From Planctomycetota bacterium (GTDB taxonomy: Bacteria; Planctomycetota; Phycisphaerae; Sedimentisphaerales; Anaerobacaceae), in NCBI GenBank assembly GCA_019456195.1, contig VRUK01000001.1, positions 1 to 64,000 on the forward strand: a DNA stretch of 64,000 bases, given 5' to 3'. Position numbers and translations under genes: made by a program. The notes under the pieces were generated by a model that saw only the letters and a program-made list of their open reading frames with translations, was not told where the DNA came from and did not search any database. Of the stretch, positions 8,406 through 17,082 are shown in pieces. Each line of letters opens with the position of its first letter. The first letter of the stretch is position 1.

Positions 8406-8434
8406 TTTACAGTGGATTTAGGTCTCAGTATAGC
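8406..8434 (+). promoter_or_regulatory. candidate promoter of the sigma-factor operon
   Basis: TTTACA (8406-8411) and TATAGC (8429-8434) are 17 nt apart, a reasonable vegetative promoter match. Transcription would start near 8441 and leave a leader of about 105 nt before the GTG of the sigma-factor gene. The match is seen in sequence; activity is not shown. Confidence 0.45.
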
Positions 8435-8546
8435 ATTTACTAATACAAATACTACTTTCAAAGGCATAGAAGGCTCTTATTAAAAAAATATGGGATTTTT
8501 ACTAACGTTTGCCGAATTAGCGAGTCTATAAGGGTAAGGAATAATT

Positions 8547-9113
8547 GTGAATGGTAATCCGAAAACAAAAGTTGTTGACATTGAATGGCTGGTCAAGGCG
8601 AGCCAGGCCGGGGATCGAGGTTCATTTGATGAGCTTGTAGCTTTGTATCAACGGCGGGCAATGCAGGTGGCAGTAAGGATGCTGGGTGATGCAAATGAGG
8701 CGGCTGAGGCTGTCCAGAATGGATTTGTTAAGGCTTATCTCAATATTAATAGATTAAGAGAACCGAAGCGGTTCGAAGCATGGTTTTTTCGGATTATTGC
8801 CAATACAGCTATCAGTCAGCGAAGAGCCGCCAAAGGCAGAGCGGAAAAAGTTAAGATTTCCGGAGACAGTCAGAGCAAAAAAGTTTTTTCCCCGGAGCAA
8901 AAGGAAGTTGGCAAAGAATTAAAAGAAGCAATACAGCATGCGATGTTAAAGCTCTCGAAAAAACAAGCACAGGCGATTGCACTGTTCGGAATTGAGGATT
9001 TGCCGCGAGATGAAGTCGCCGGGATTATGGGCTGTTCCGCTGAGACGGTAAAGTGGCATGTATTCAAGGCAAGGCAAAAATTGAAAGTATTACTTAAAGA
9101 GTATCTGGAATGA
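8547..9113 (+). CDS. ECF RNA polymerase sigma factor
   Basis: The product is 188 aa and starts at GTG behind GTAAGGA. Region 2 spans about residues 22-92 (FDELVALYQRRAMQVAVRML...AAEAVQNGFVKAYLNI...FEAWFFRIIANTAIS). Region 4 spans about 128-182 with the helix-turn-helix PRDEVAGIMGCSAETVKWHVFKARQKL. The linker between them is basic, with no region 3, as expected for the extracytoplasmic-function group. Its stop overlaps the start of the next gene (ATGA), a typical sigma/regulator pair. It should direct a small regulon, probably including the two genes downstream. The inducing signal is unknown. Confidence 0.93.
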   Translation: MNGNPKTKVVDIEWLVKASQAGDRGSFDELVALYQRRAMQVAVRMLGDANEAAEAVQNGFVKAYLNINRLREPKRFEAWFFRIIANTAISQRRAAKGRAEKVKISGDSQSKKVFSPEQKEVGKELKEAIQHAMLKLSKKQAQAIALFGIEDLPRDEVAGIMGCSAETVKWHVFKARQKLKVLLKEYLE

Positions 9114-9547
9114 AAGATGAAAAAGAACAAATAGATATGCTGCTCAGGCAAAATGAAAGCGAACAGTTGGCTGACTTTGACTGGGACAGATTACAGAGGT
9201 CAATATCGAAAAGTCTGAACCAGGCCGACCGTAACAAAACATCTATAATCTCGTACAGACGTGTATTTAAGATAGCCGCCGGAATTGCTGCGGCTGCGGC
9301 AGTTGTGTTTATCGCCGTAATTATAAAAACTGATACTACGACGACGGTACGATTTGAGAACGGCTCGAAAGCGTTAGGGATATTTGTTGCTAGTCAAGAC
9401 CCTGCAAAAGTCAAGATACTTGATTCCGACGGACAGGATAATCAGGGAAAAGACCGGCCGAGCTGGATTATCATTCGTACAAGTGAGCCGAAAGTAGCGG
9501 ATAATGGGCAAAGTAGAGACGAAGCTGACTTTGCATGTTTAATGTAA
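9110..9547 (+). CDS. single-pass membrane protein, probable anti-sigma partner
   Basis: The product is 145 aa. The cytoplasmic N-terminus (about 1-46) is acidic and contains FDWDRLQRSISKSLNQA. An Ala/Val-rich membrane helix lies at about 48-68, followed by an outside part of about 75 aa ending in a cysteine near the C-terminus. The start overlaps the sigma-factor stop by 4 nt. Position and topology point to an anti-sigma factor, but the zinc-binding HxxxCxxC motif of the ZAS class is absent, so the assignment rests on context. The outside portion is short and has no recognised fold. Confidence 0.7.
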   Translation: MKDEKEQIDMLLRQNESEQLADFDWDRLQRSISKSLNQADRNKTSIISYRRVFKIAAGIAAAAAVVFIAVIIKTDTTTTVRFENGSKALGIFVASQDPAKVKILDSDGQDNQGKDRPSWIIIRTSEPKVADNGQSRDEADFACLM

Positions 9548-9579
9548 ATGAAACCTTTCAAAAATAAAGGAGACAAAAA

Positions 9580-10794
9580 ATGAAGGCGATAAGCTTAAGA
9601 AAAATGATTGTTGTGATTGTCATAATTGGCATCGGGGCAGGCTTTGTACAGGCTGACAGGCAAGAATTGCTAAACAGGCTCATCAGAGAGCAAACGAAGT
9701 TCGAATTCAAGGATGTTACTATCGCCGAAGCCCTTGACGACATCGGATCGGAGTTGGGAGTGGAGATTGTTTTATCTGATGAGGCGGAATGGAAGTTGCC
9801 TAATGGTAGGGCCACAAGATTGTCGGCGTCGCTTAATGGATCATTGGCTGACAGTTTGATAGAGATGCTGAACGCATTTTTCATGCGCTATGTGGTCGGT
9901 GATAATGAAATTACGATATACCCACGGCAGGAGCTGGAACATATCCTTGGCAGACCAAATGCTGAACAGCTTAAGATGCTTAAGAACATCTATGCCGTGA
10001 AATTTTCATTTGGCCCCGGGTTTTCGGCTGAGAATATCCTGGATATGATAAGGAATATGTTTGAAGGGATCTCTTTTTTGCCGTATGACACACCCAAAAG
10101 AATATCTGAAATATTTAAGTCGATGTCAACTGACAAGGGAATGGTACCTGTATCTTTTACTGTTATATTAGAGCAGGTGGGCGATAAGTACAGGACACCA
10201 AGGTGGTATCTTTCTGGAATGGATTTTCCTGGTCAGGCCCCTGTAATAACAATGGTTAATGAGGAGGATTTTCGAAAAGCGAAGCTTGACCAGGTGGTTG
10301 ATATTTCCTTTAAAGATGAAACGGCGGCTGTGATACTTCAAAGGCTTTCCGGTTGGGTCGGTATGGATCTGTTAGTAAACAAGAGCAACCCTATGTGGTT
10401 GGAAGAGGAAATAGTCGTTAACATGCAAAACATAAAGCTTAGGCAGGCCCTGCGAAATATAGTAAATTCTGTAGATGGAGAGATAAACATTTATGCCGAT
10501 CAAAACCAAATTAATGTACATGGACCGAAACATCGCCGAAAAGTAGTAGTTCCTGCAAAAACCAAAAGTAGCGGCGGTGCCAGCGAAGGTTATGTTGGAA
10601 AAATAAGTATTCCAATGGGCGAAGGCGAAGATAAGTACTACATCGAATTTATGCTGCGCGAGTCTGATTTGACCGAAGGATTAAAGAAGCTAAGAGAAGA
10701 TAAGATAAAAGAAATTATTAGGAAATTCAGCAAAGCCAGTGACAAAGCTACCGAAATAGCGGCCCGTACGCAATCGTACTCGATTTTGAATTGA
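9580..10794 (+). CDS. exported STN-domain (secretin/TonB short N-terminal) protein
   Basis: The product is 404 aa with a signal peptide (about 1-25, ending VQA). Two secretin-like STN repeats are visible. The first is at about 42-125 (FEFKDVTIAEALDDIGSELGVEIVLSDE ... NEITIYP). The second is at about 235-315 (VDISFKDETAAVILQRLSGWVGMDLLVN ... INIYADQNQINVHGP). The C-terminus is Lys/Glu-rich and helical. There is no outer-membrane beta domain, so it is not a full secretin. It follows the sigma/anti-sigma pair by 32 nt behind AAAGGAG, so it is probably in the same operon. STN domains bind partner proteins in the periplasm; that may be its role in signal transfer. Confidence 0.75.
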   Translation: MKAISLRKMIVVIVIIGIGAGFVQADRQELLNRLIREQTKFEFKDVTIAEALDDIGSELGVEIVLSDEAEWKLPNGRATRLSASLNGSLADSLIEMLNAFFMRYVVGDNEITIYPRQELEHILGRPNAEQLKMLKNIYAVKFSFGPGFSAENILDMIRNMFEGISFLPYDTPKRISEIFKSMSTDKGMVPVSFTVILEQVGDKYRTPRWYLSGMDFPGQAPVITMVNEEDFRKAKLDQVVDISFKDETAAVILQRLSGWVGMDLLVNKSNPMWLEEEIVVNMQNIKLRQALRNIVNSVDGEINIYADQNQINVHGPKHRRKVVVPAKTKSSGGASEGYVGKISIPMGEGEDKYYIEFMLRESDLTEGLKKLREDKIKEIIRKFSKASDKATEIAARTQSYSILN

Positions 10795-10860
10795 CAATTA
10801 ACCCAATGGTTTTGCATAGAAGTGAAATACACGGTATGGATGATTCAGCTATTTCGGATT

Positions 10861-12336
10861 TTACTTTTTGGAAAGATAGTCATTAATCCCGGCGGCGGCG
10901 ATTCGTCCCTGGCCCATTGCGAGGATAACGGTAGCGGCGCCGAGGACAATGTCTCCGCCTGCATAAACACCTTCCATTGAGGTTTTGCAGTTTTCATCGA
11001 CGACGATGTTGCCCCACTTATTGAACTCCAGTTCAGGAGTTGTCTGGCGAATCAACGGATTTGAACCGTTACCGATGGCCATTATACAGGTATCAACGTC
11101 AATTCTAAATTCTGAACCTTCTATTGGAATGGGGCGGCGCCGTCCGGAATCGTCCGGTTCGCCAAGTTTATATTTGAGGCATTCGATACCAACGACACGG
11201 CTGTCATGGTCGCCGATTATTCGTTTTGGACTTTGCAATATGTGAAATTCGATTCCTTCTTCCTTGGCGTGATGGACTTCCTCGACTCGGGCGGGCATTT
11301 CCTTTTCGGTTCTCCGATAGACCAGATAGACCTTTTCAGCTCCGAGCCTGAGTGCTGTTCTCGCTGAGTCCATAGCAACGTTGCCGCCCCCGATAACGGC
11401 GACTTTCTTTGAGATTGCGATTGGCGTATCGGCTCCGTGGCCAAAATCGTATGCCTTCATAAGATTTGCACGGGTGAGATATTCGTTGGCACTATACACA
11501 CCGATAAGGGACTCTCCTTCAATTCCCATAAATCTCGGCAGGCCTGCCCCAACACCGATATAGGCTGCATCAAAGCCGTCCTCGGTTAGCAATTGCTCGA
11601 GGGTCCTTGTTCTGCCGACGATGAAATTATAGACGATTTTGACGCCCATTTTGGTCAGGGTATCAATTTCCTCCTGGACAATGGCTTTAGGGAGCCTGAA
11701 TTCCGGGATTCCGTAAATCATTACGCCGCCCGGTTTATGAAAAGCCTCGAATATTGTAACATCATGGCCTGCTCTTCTGACATCAGCGGCGGTAACAATA
11801 CCTCCGGGACCGGAGCCGATTATGGCGACTTTCTTTCCGGTTTCGGCAGCGACGGCCGGGGCGGTATCGGCATTATGGTCGAGATCGGCGACGAATCTTT
11901 CGAGCCGGCCGATTGAAACGCCTTTTGTGGCATCTTTGAATTTTATGCCGACAGTGCATGTTTGCTGGCACTGGACTTCCTGCGGACAGACCCGCCCGCA
12001 TACAGCCGGCAATAGTGAATTTTCCTTTATGATATCCAGGGCTTCCTTATATTGGCCTTCGGCAATTGCGGAAACAAAGTCTCTTATTCTGATTTGCACA
12101 GGACAACCTTTAACGCAGGGAGCCTTTTTACACTGGAGGCAGCGCATAGCTTCCAGTCGGGCGTGTGTTTCAGTATAGCCGGTTGCCACTTCGTTGACAT
12201 TGCCTCTTCTGATGGCTGGGTCCTGTTCGGGCATGTCCTGTGGGGGTATTTTGTATCTTTCGCTTGGTTTGAGTTTATCCGTTTTTTGCTTTTCTAAGAG
12301 CTGCTGGAGAAGCTGCTGTCTTTCTTCATCTGTCAC
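10861..12336 (-). CDS. nfnB: NfnB-like large subunit (glutamate synthase small-chain fold)
   Basis: The product is 491 aa and starts at GTG. The N-terminal ferredoxin-like domain has two cluster motifs, CLQCKKAPCVKGCP (Cys66, 69, 74, 78) and CGRVCPQEVQCQQTC (Cys113, 117, 123, 127). An FAD-binding GxGxxG (AIIGSGPGGIVTAADVRRAG) follows near residue 172, then an NADP-type fold (AVIGGGNVAMDSARTALRLG) near 313 with downstream arginines (VYRR). Taken alone this could be GltD, but no GltB is nearby and the gene upstream encodes the matching NfnA-like subunit 68 nt away. Together they would form cytoplasmic NADH-dependent ferredoxin:NADP oxidoreductase (sulfide dehydrogenase, SudAB, is the archaeal name). 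The complex in characterised organisms bifurcates electrons. Confidence 0.82.
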   Translation of the reverse strand: MTDEERQQLLQQLLEKQKTDKLKPSERYKIPPQDMPEQDPAIRRGNVNEVATGYTETHARLEAMRCLQCKKAPCVKGCPVQIRIRDFVSAIAEGQYKEALDIIKENSLLPAVCGRVCPQEVQCQQTCTVGIKFKDATKGVSIGRLERFVADLDHNADTAPAVAAETGKKVAIIGSGPGGIVTAADVRRAGHDVTIFEAFHKPGGVMIYGIPEFRLPKAIVQEEIDTLTKMGVKIVYNFIVGRTRTLEQLLTEDGFDAAYIGVGAGLPRFMGIEGESLIGVYSANEYLTRANLMKAYDFGHGADTPIAISKKVAVIGGGNVAMDSARTALRLGAEKVYLVYRRTEKEMPARVEEVHHAKEEGIEFHILQSPKRIIGDHDSRVVGIECLKYKLGEPDDSGRRRPIPIEGSEFRIDVDTCIMAIGNGSNPLIRQTTPELEFNKWGNIVVDENCKTSMEGVYAGGDIVLGAATVILAMGQGRIAAAGINDYLSKK

Positions 12337-12404
12337 TGTAAGTGTTTCCTAACAATTGCCGAGAAGTATCTGTTGTTTTGTAACTTGCAGAGATATTCAA
12401 GGTT

Positions 12405-13259
12405 TTATTTGTCCATGCCTATTTTGCATTGGTGTTGTTTATATTGTTCGTGTGCCTTGTTTTCCTGTTCTTTATAGGCATTCAATCTTTTCATCATCAA
12501 GTCGAAATTGACTTTGTGTCCGTCAAATTCAGGCCCGTCCACACAAACGAATTTTGACTTATTATCAAATTCGATTCGGCAGCCGCCGCACATACCGGTC
12601 CCGTCAATCATAATAGTATTTAGTGATACTTGTGTAGATATGTCAAACTGCTTTGTTACCTCGCAGCAAAACTTCATCATAATAGCCGGGCCGATAGCAA
12701 ATACCTGGTCCGGCTTTCGGTTGTGCTGGCAGAGCTCTTTCAATGGTTCGGTAACAAGTGCTTTTCGTCCGTATGAACCGTCATCGGTTGTGATTATCAA
12801 TTCGTCGCTTATCTGTGCGAATTCTTCTTCAAGGATGACCAGCTCTTTGTTTTTTGCTCCGAGGATGCTGATGATTTTGTTGCCTTCCGCTTTAAGGGCT
12901 TGTGCGATGGGCAGCAAGGGTGCATTGCCGATTCCGCCGCCAACACAGACGACAGTACCGAAATTTTCGAGATGAGTCGGCTGACCCAGAGGCCCGGCGA
13001 CGTTAGTGATTTCGTCACCTTCCTGCAAATCAGCTAATTCGGCGGTGGTTTTTCCAAGACGCTGCCAGATAAGCCGGATAGTGCCCTTTTCCGCATCGGC
13101 GCCGGCTATTGTCAGGGGGATCCGTTCGCCGTATTCGTTATTTATGCTTATAATAACGAATTGGCCAGCTTTTCTGGACTGAGCGACCAGCGGCGCCTCG
13201 ATTTCAGCGGTGAAAACGTTCTCTGAAAGCTGTTGTTTAGATATTATTTTGTGCGACAT
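12405..13259 (-). CDS. nfnA: NfnA-like small subunit (ferredoxin-NADP reductase subunit alpha)
   Basis: The product is 284 aa. An FAD-binding barrel (RIPLTIAG near 47-54) is followed by an NAD-binding fold (VCVGGGIGNAPLLPIAQAL near 104-122). The C-terminus carries a [2Fe-2S] site: IMIDGTGMCGGCR with Asp219, Cys224 and Cys227, then Cys239 in FVCVDGPEFDGHKV. One Asp and three Cys are the ligand set described for NfnA/SudB, unlike the four-Cys site of dihydroorotate dehydrogenase PyrK. It is the first gene of a two-gene operon with the NfnB-like subunit. The upstream 215 bp to the next gene hold no recognised element. Confidence 0.85.
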   Translation of the reverse strand: MSHKIISKQQLSENVFTAEIEAPLVAQSRKAGQFVIISINNEYGERIPLTIAGADAEKGTIRLIWQRLGKTTAELADLQEGDEITNVAGPLGQPTHLENFGTVVCVGGGIGNAPLLPIAQALKAEGNKIISILGAKNKELVILEEEFAQISDELIITTDDGSYGRKALVTEPLKELCQHNRKPDQVFAIGPAIMMKFCCEVTKQFDISTQVSLNTIMIDGTGMCGGCRIEFDNKSKFVCVDGPEFDGHKVNFDLMMKRLNAYKEQENKAHEQYKQHQCKIGMDK

Positions 13260-13474
13260 TATTGTCTCTTCTCAGCTAAGGCTTCCAAAAACAGACATTA
13301 TTGTACAAGAAGGTCTGTTTGTCAAGAATTATTGTACCCTGCAGTAGTGAAAAAGGTGTATTGAGAATTGATATCGCGATTATCCGGTATTATGTCCTGG
13401 CCGGACCAATCAGAGTTTGAGACCGAAGACGCCTTATTTTCAAGCCTGATTATCAGGGCGGCATATTTATTATA

Positions 13475-14659
13475 TTACTCGGACCAGTTTGTTATCGTAA
13501 AATACAAAGCTTCGTCATTTATACTTACATCTCTCAGCGATACATCGTAGTTAAATGCACCCGAGTTTCGTTGATCAAAGCTTTTGGCTACAACTGCTCC
13601 GTATATGGCAGCGGAATTGTTCATTATGACATCCGCATTAGGAGCGTAGATCGCTCCATAAAGGTCGGTGCTGTTTTTGAATATCATCGTTTCACAGTTT
13701 TCGAGGCCGTATATTTGCAGATTCTTAGCGTTTTCGGTTTGGTTGTTAACGGCGCTTGAGTTTTTGCCTTCAAAATCACCATCTAAATACAGGGTCAAGG
13801 ATGAATCGCTCTCTATATCCAGCTCGGCAGAGTTACCGAGGATTATGTCCCCGGTAATATAAAGTGTGATGTCCCCGCTGATTGTAACTGTCTTGCTGTT
13901 TCCAAGGTTGATACCGCTATACCTTGCGGAATTGTTTATTATTGTATCAATATTTATAGCTCCGCTGGAGGGAAGCAATTCCAGCCATTCCGGTACCGTT
14001 ATTGGCGGCATTACGTATCTTTCGGTCAATGCGCGGGTGTCACCGCTGATGGTTGCGCCATAGTCGGAAATAACAATGGCAGGATCTCCATCCAGGCCCA
14101 CAACCACATCACCATTTACAGATGCCGAGTTTTTTAAGCCAACGGCACCTGAGGCAATGCTGTTAGTGCCAATTTTCATAATTCTATCATCCGCTGTGTA
14201 ATTGTACCAATCCACTACGGCTGAGTTTTTCAATTCCAAGCCGTTTTCAGTGAAAATTGCTGCTTCAAACGGTCCCCGCAGTTCCAAAGTGCAGCTAACA
14301 GTTCTTTGGGTCTGTCCGGATGTTCCGGTAGATTGGATAGTATAACTGCCGGCATCATTTGTAACTGAATAACTATAAACTGCATCACAATTAGGGAGGC
14401 TTATATTTGTTTCGAACGGCAGGCTGCTGCCATTCCAGGGTTCGATTTTCAACTTCTCGTTCATCTCAAAGAGGGCCTTTGTCATCCCGGCGTCGGCTGC
14501 GCATCGGGCTGTTATGTCCGAGGTAGTTCGTATAGAGTTCGTGCGGGTGTGTAAGCCGAGGCTGAGCAGTCCTGTCCCCATTGCGAGCAATATTAAGACC
14601 GCGACCATAGCCAGAGGTATGGCAGAGCCACGCTTTTTTAATTTAAGCAGATTGTTCAT
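13475..14659 (-). CDS. PilX-like exported protein with repetitive beta domain (paralogue 1)
   Basis: The product is 394 aa. The N-terminus KKRGSAIPLAMVAVLILLAMGTGLL is a prepilin/PilX-like signal anchor: basic residues, Gly, then a long hydrophobic helix. ITARCAADAGMTKALFEMN follows, typical of PilX-like proteins. From about 125 the chain is a beta-rich repeat with recurring NSA/NST steps (LKNSAVVDW, LKNSASVNG, LGNSKTVTI, LGNSAELDI, FKNSTDLYG, MNNSAAIYG), suggesting a solenoid. The C-terminus (YGAVVAKSF...VSLRDVSINDEALYFTITNW) matches the paralogue upstream. It is the last of four pilin-like genes on one strand and may sit at or near a type IV pilus or type II secretion tip. The function is inferred. 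Confidence 0.75.
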   Translation of the reverse strand: MNNLLKLKKRGSAIPLAMVAVLILLAMGTGLLSLGLHTRTNSIRTTSDITARCAADAGMTKALFEMNEKLKIEPWNGSSLPFETNISLPNCDAVYSYSVTNDAGSYTIQSTGTSGQTQRTVSCTLELRGPFEAAIFTENGLELKNSAVVDWYNYTADDRIMKIGTNSIASGAVGLKNSASVNGDVVVGLDGDPAIVISDYGATISGDTRALTERYVMPPITVPEWLELLPSSGAINIDTIINNSARYSGINLGNSKTVTISGDITLYITGDIILGNSAELDIESDSSLTLYLDGDFEGKNSSAVNNQTENAKNLQIYGLENCETMIFKNSTDLYGAIYAPNADVIMNNSAAIYGAVVAKSFDQRNSGAFNYDVSLRDVSINDEALYFTITNWSE

Positions 14660-14773
14660 ATTTTTGGATTCCGCTTAAAACACGCCGATACCTGCAATTC
14701 AAAAACTTTATGCTAATAAGGCAAGTATCAATAACACCTTCATCTCCCAATTGTGTTGCCTCTGCATGTTACT

Positions 14774-16045
14774 TTATTTTATAGGCGAAGCCTTTATATC
14801 TTCAATTGATAACTTCGGGCTGCCCTCATACCACCGCTCTATTACGAAGGATACTCCCTCGTCTTCTATGCTGACTTCTCTCAGAGCTTCATCGTAGTAG
14901 TAATTACCGCCGGCCTTGAATTCAAAGCTGTTGGCAACGATAGCGCCATAAACGTCTCCGTTTGCATATAGATCAACATCTGCATTTGGAGCATAGATTA
15001 CTCCTGTCCATTCGTTCTTTGCCTTGATGTCGAAGCTCTGTGTACTTGTGCCTGTGCCGTACAATTGGATTGTCGTGGGATCCTTAGTGGGATCTTCAGT
15101 ACCTATACTTGCGCCATTGCCGGAGACAATGTTTCCGTCTATGTACAAAGTCAAAGTCGAGTTGTCCCTTACAATAATCTCGCATGACTGGCCGAGGTCG
15201 ATATCTCCGGTAATGTACAGGACAACATCTCCGCCGTCTATTTCCAATATTCCCGCCGTGCTGGCCTGTTTCAAAGCAATGCTGCCATATTGGCCGCTGT
15301 CCGCAGGGGTGATTGTTACGATTTCGCCCATGGCGGTGATATCAAGCCCCGTATCGAGCAGTGTCGCCGGAGGTGTTATTGTTGGTAAGGGATCATTTTC
15401 TGTTCCTCCGAGCTGATCCCCGGTAGTTGCACCCAGGTCTTTTATAACAGTATCCGGATTACCGCCAAGCCCAACGAGAACGTCGCCCTTTACATTTACG
15501 CCACTATTGAGAACTACCATCGAGTCCGCAGTACTTTGTGTACCAATATTTACCTTGAATTCGGTATCAAGGGGGTCTTGGGAGTTATATCCATCGATGG
15601 TTGTTCCGGATTTCAATATCAAACTTCCTTTTGTTAGAATCGCATGCTCGAATAATCCCTGCAACCCTATTGTTGCATATACTGTTCTTTCGGCATTGTC
15701 GGCACTTCCAACCGCTGCCATAATAAAGCCGTTAGCAAGATCACCTGTAACGTCATAAGTGTAAGTAGCGTCACTATAGAGCAGGCTTGTCTCTCCTACC
15801 GTTGGCAGAGAACTGCTTGACCAGGGTTTAACCTGCAGTTTTTGGTTCATTTGATATAGAGCCATTGTCAGGCCTGTATCGGCTGCACATCGAGCTGTTA
15901 TATCCGAAGTAGTTCGTGTGGAAAAGGTACGGCTGTTCAGGCCCATACGGAGAAGCCCTGTTCCCATTGCGAGCAATATTAAGACTACAACTATGGCCAG
16001 CGGTATGGCCGAACCTCGTCTTTTTGATTTTAGCAGCTTTTTCAT
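14774..16045 (-). CDS. PilX-like exported protein with repetitive beta domain (paralogue 2)
   Basis: The product is 423 aa and a paralogue of the next gene. It shares the N-terminal anchor RRGSAIPLAIVVVLILLAMGTGLL, the RTTSDITARCAAD segment and the C-terminal YAPNADVDL...VYGAIVANSFEF...LREVSIEDEGVSFVIERW block. The middle differs and lacks the dense NS steps, although LKSGTTIDGY and LNSGVNVKGDVLVGLGGNPDTVIKDLGAT align with the other copy. A strong AAAGGGAGG ribosome site precedes the ATG. It has a longer tail (SPKLSIEDIKASPIK) than its sister. It lies 35 nt downstream of a pseudopilin gene. The pair looks like a tandem duplication that has since diverged. Confidence 0.75.
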   Translation of the reverse strand: MKKLLKSKRRGSAIPLAIVVVLILLAMGTGLLRMGLNSRTFSTRTTSDITARCAADTGLTMALYQMNQKLQVKPWSSSSLPTVGETSLLYSDATYTYDVTGDLANGFIMAAVGSADNAERTVYATIGLQGLFEHAILTKGSLILKSGTTIDGYNSQDPLDTEFKVNIGTQSTADSMVVLNSGVNVKGDVLVGLGGNPDTVIKDLGATTGDQLGGTENDPLPTITPPATLLDTGLDITAMGEIVTITPADSGQYGSIALKQASTAGILEIDGGDVVLYITGDIDLGQSCEIIVRDNSTLTLYIDGNIVSGNGASIGTEDPTKDPTTIQLYGTGTSTQSFDIKAKNEWTGVIYAPNADVDLYANGDVYGAIVANSFEFKAGGNYYYDEALREVSIEDEGVSFVIERWYEGSPKLSIEDIKASPIK

Positions 16046-16080
16046 ACTTACCTCCCTTTCTTTGTTAGGAGAAAATGTTG

Positions 16081-16584
16081 TTAGTTGTTCGTAACTGCTG
16101 ATGTTATAAGTGTGTTTGTCTGTGTTCCATTATCAAGTTTAAGTACCATTTGAATTGACCGGCCAAGTTGTTCGAACGTGCAACTGGATACATTCTCACA
16201 GACAGTTTCGGTTGTTAATGTTGACGTAGGATTCAGTTGGCCGTACTCAATATTCAGTGTACCTCCGGCTGTATAGAAACGTGCGTAGCGGTCAACGACT
16301 GTAGATGCATCACTTGCGTGGTAATAGACCTCGACCCAACTGCCGGCGGAATCGATCAGGAACTTTTCTCTGCTTGCCTTGCGCAATACTGCATCAAACT
16401 TTCTCCTTGCAACATAGCCGTCTGTGACGACATCGGAGTAAACACGATTATACATGTAGTTCCAGCCGCGCTGGCCGTCAACTAAGGCCATGCCGATAGC
16501 AAGTACGACAAAAATCATAATTGCCATGGCTGTGATCAACTCTGTAAGCGTAAAGCCTCGTGAAGCTGTTAATCTTTTTTTCAT
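16081..16584 (-). CDS. prepilin-type pseudopilin (PilW/GspJ-like)
   Basis: The product is 167 aa. MKKRLTASRGFTLTELITAMAIMIFVVLAIGMALV is a type IV prepilin signal. Peptidase cleavage would follow Gly10, leaving Phe1 and the conserved Glu5 of the mature protein, then a hydrophobic helix. The rest is beta-rich and acidic (EVYYHASDASTVVDRYARFYTAGG, QMVLKLDNGTQTNTLITSAV), as in minor pseudopilins. GGGAGAA precedes the start. It lies 21 nt downstream of the first pilin-like gene of the operon and is probably a minor component of a type II secretion or type IV pilus-like fibre. The assembly ATPase and secretin are not in this window. Confidence 0.85.
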   Translation of the reverse strand: MKKRLTASRGFTLTELITAMAIMIFVVLAIGMALVDGQRGWNYMYNRVYSDVVTDGYVARRKFDAVLRKASREKFLIDSAGSWVEVYYHASDASTVVDRYARFYTAGGTLNIEYGQLNPTSTLTTETVCENVSSCTFEQLGRSIQMVLKLDNGTQTNTLITSAVTNN

Positions 16585-16605
16585 TATCGTATTCTCCCTC
16601 TGCCG

Positions 16606-17082
16606 TTATAAGGCATAGGTTGTGAACTGAAAAGTTTTATCAACGTCATTAAGGTTGCTCTGTCCCTGCTGTCGCTGTGCCCAGGCGACAATGATATTCA
16701 AGGCCCTCAATCCGGCGCTAACGTCATTCCACGATAAAGTTATATAGAAGTTGGCGTTATTTACAGTAGCGGTATAGCTTCCCAGAAGGGTGAAACCTGC
16801 AGGCTCGGTAAGGCCGCTGCTTGCTGTGATGGTCAGGTCTGGACTTAAATATGCTACCGGGTCATAAGTTTCTGTACCTCCGAGACCCCGCCAATTTTCG
16901 CAGAGCATCAGTCCGATTCTGGAGGCGGTTATCTTTGCGGCAGCTTTTTTTGCGTCCAAAGCGGAATAATATCTAAAATTGGTGGTTCCGATAAGTGCCG
17001 CTATAATGATAGTCATCGCAATCATTATGCCGACTAATGAGAATCCGCTGCGACACCGAATTTTGCGTGTTTTTAGGATCAT
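16606..17082 (-). CDS. prepilin-like protein lacking Glu5 (PilV/GspI-like)
   Basis: The product is 158 aa. CRSGFSLVGIMIAMTIIIAALIGT is a prepilin-type signal with Gly-Phe cleavage, but mature position 5 is Gly where nearly all pilins have Glu. An in-frame TTG would add 7 residues, but GTGAGGAG there is the ribosome site of the ATG at 17082, so the shorter form is chosen. The rest (YSALDAKKAAAKITASRIGLMLCENWRGLGG, then beta strands ending FQFTTYAL) fits the minor pilin fold. It heads the four-gene pilin-like operon. Loss of Glu5 is normal for the tip pseudopilin GspK, so this protein may occupy the fibre tip. Confidence 0.75.
   Translation of the reverse strand: MILKTRKIRCRSGFSLVGIMIAMTIIIAALIGTTNFRYYSALDAKKAAAKITASRIGLMLCENWRGLGGTETYDPVAYLSPDLTITASSGLTEPAGFTLLGSYTATVNNANFYITLSWNDVSAGLRALNIIVAWAQRQQGQSNLNDVDKTFQFTTYAL

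Noticed and set aside
10861..12336. Naming the flavoprotein as glutamate synthase small subunit GltD
   Set aside because: No large subunit is nearby, and the NfnA-like gene with the Asp-Cys3 site is directly upstream, so NfnB fits better.
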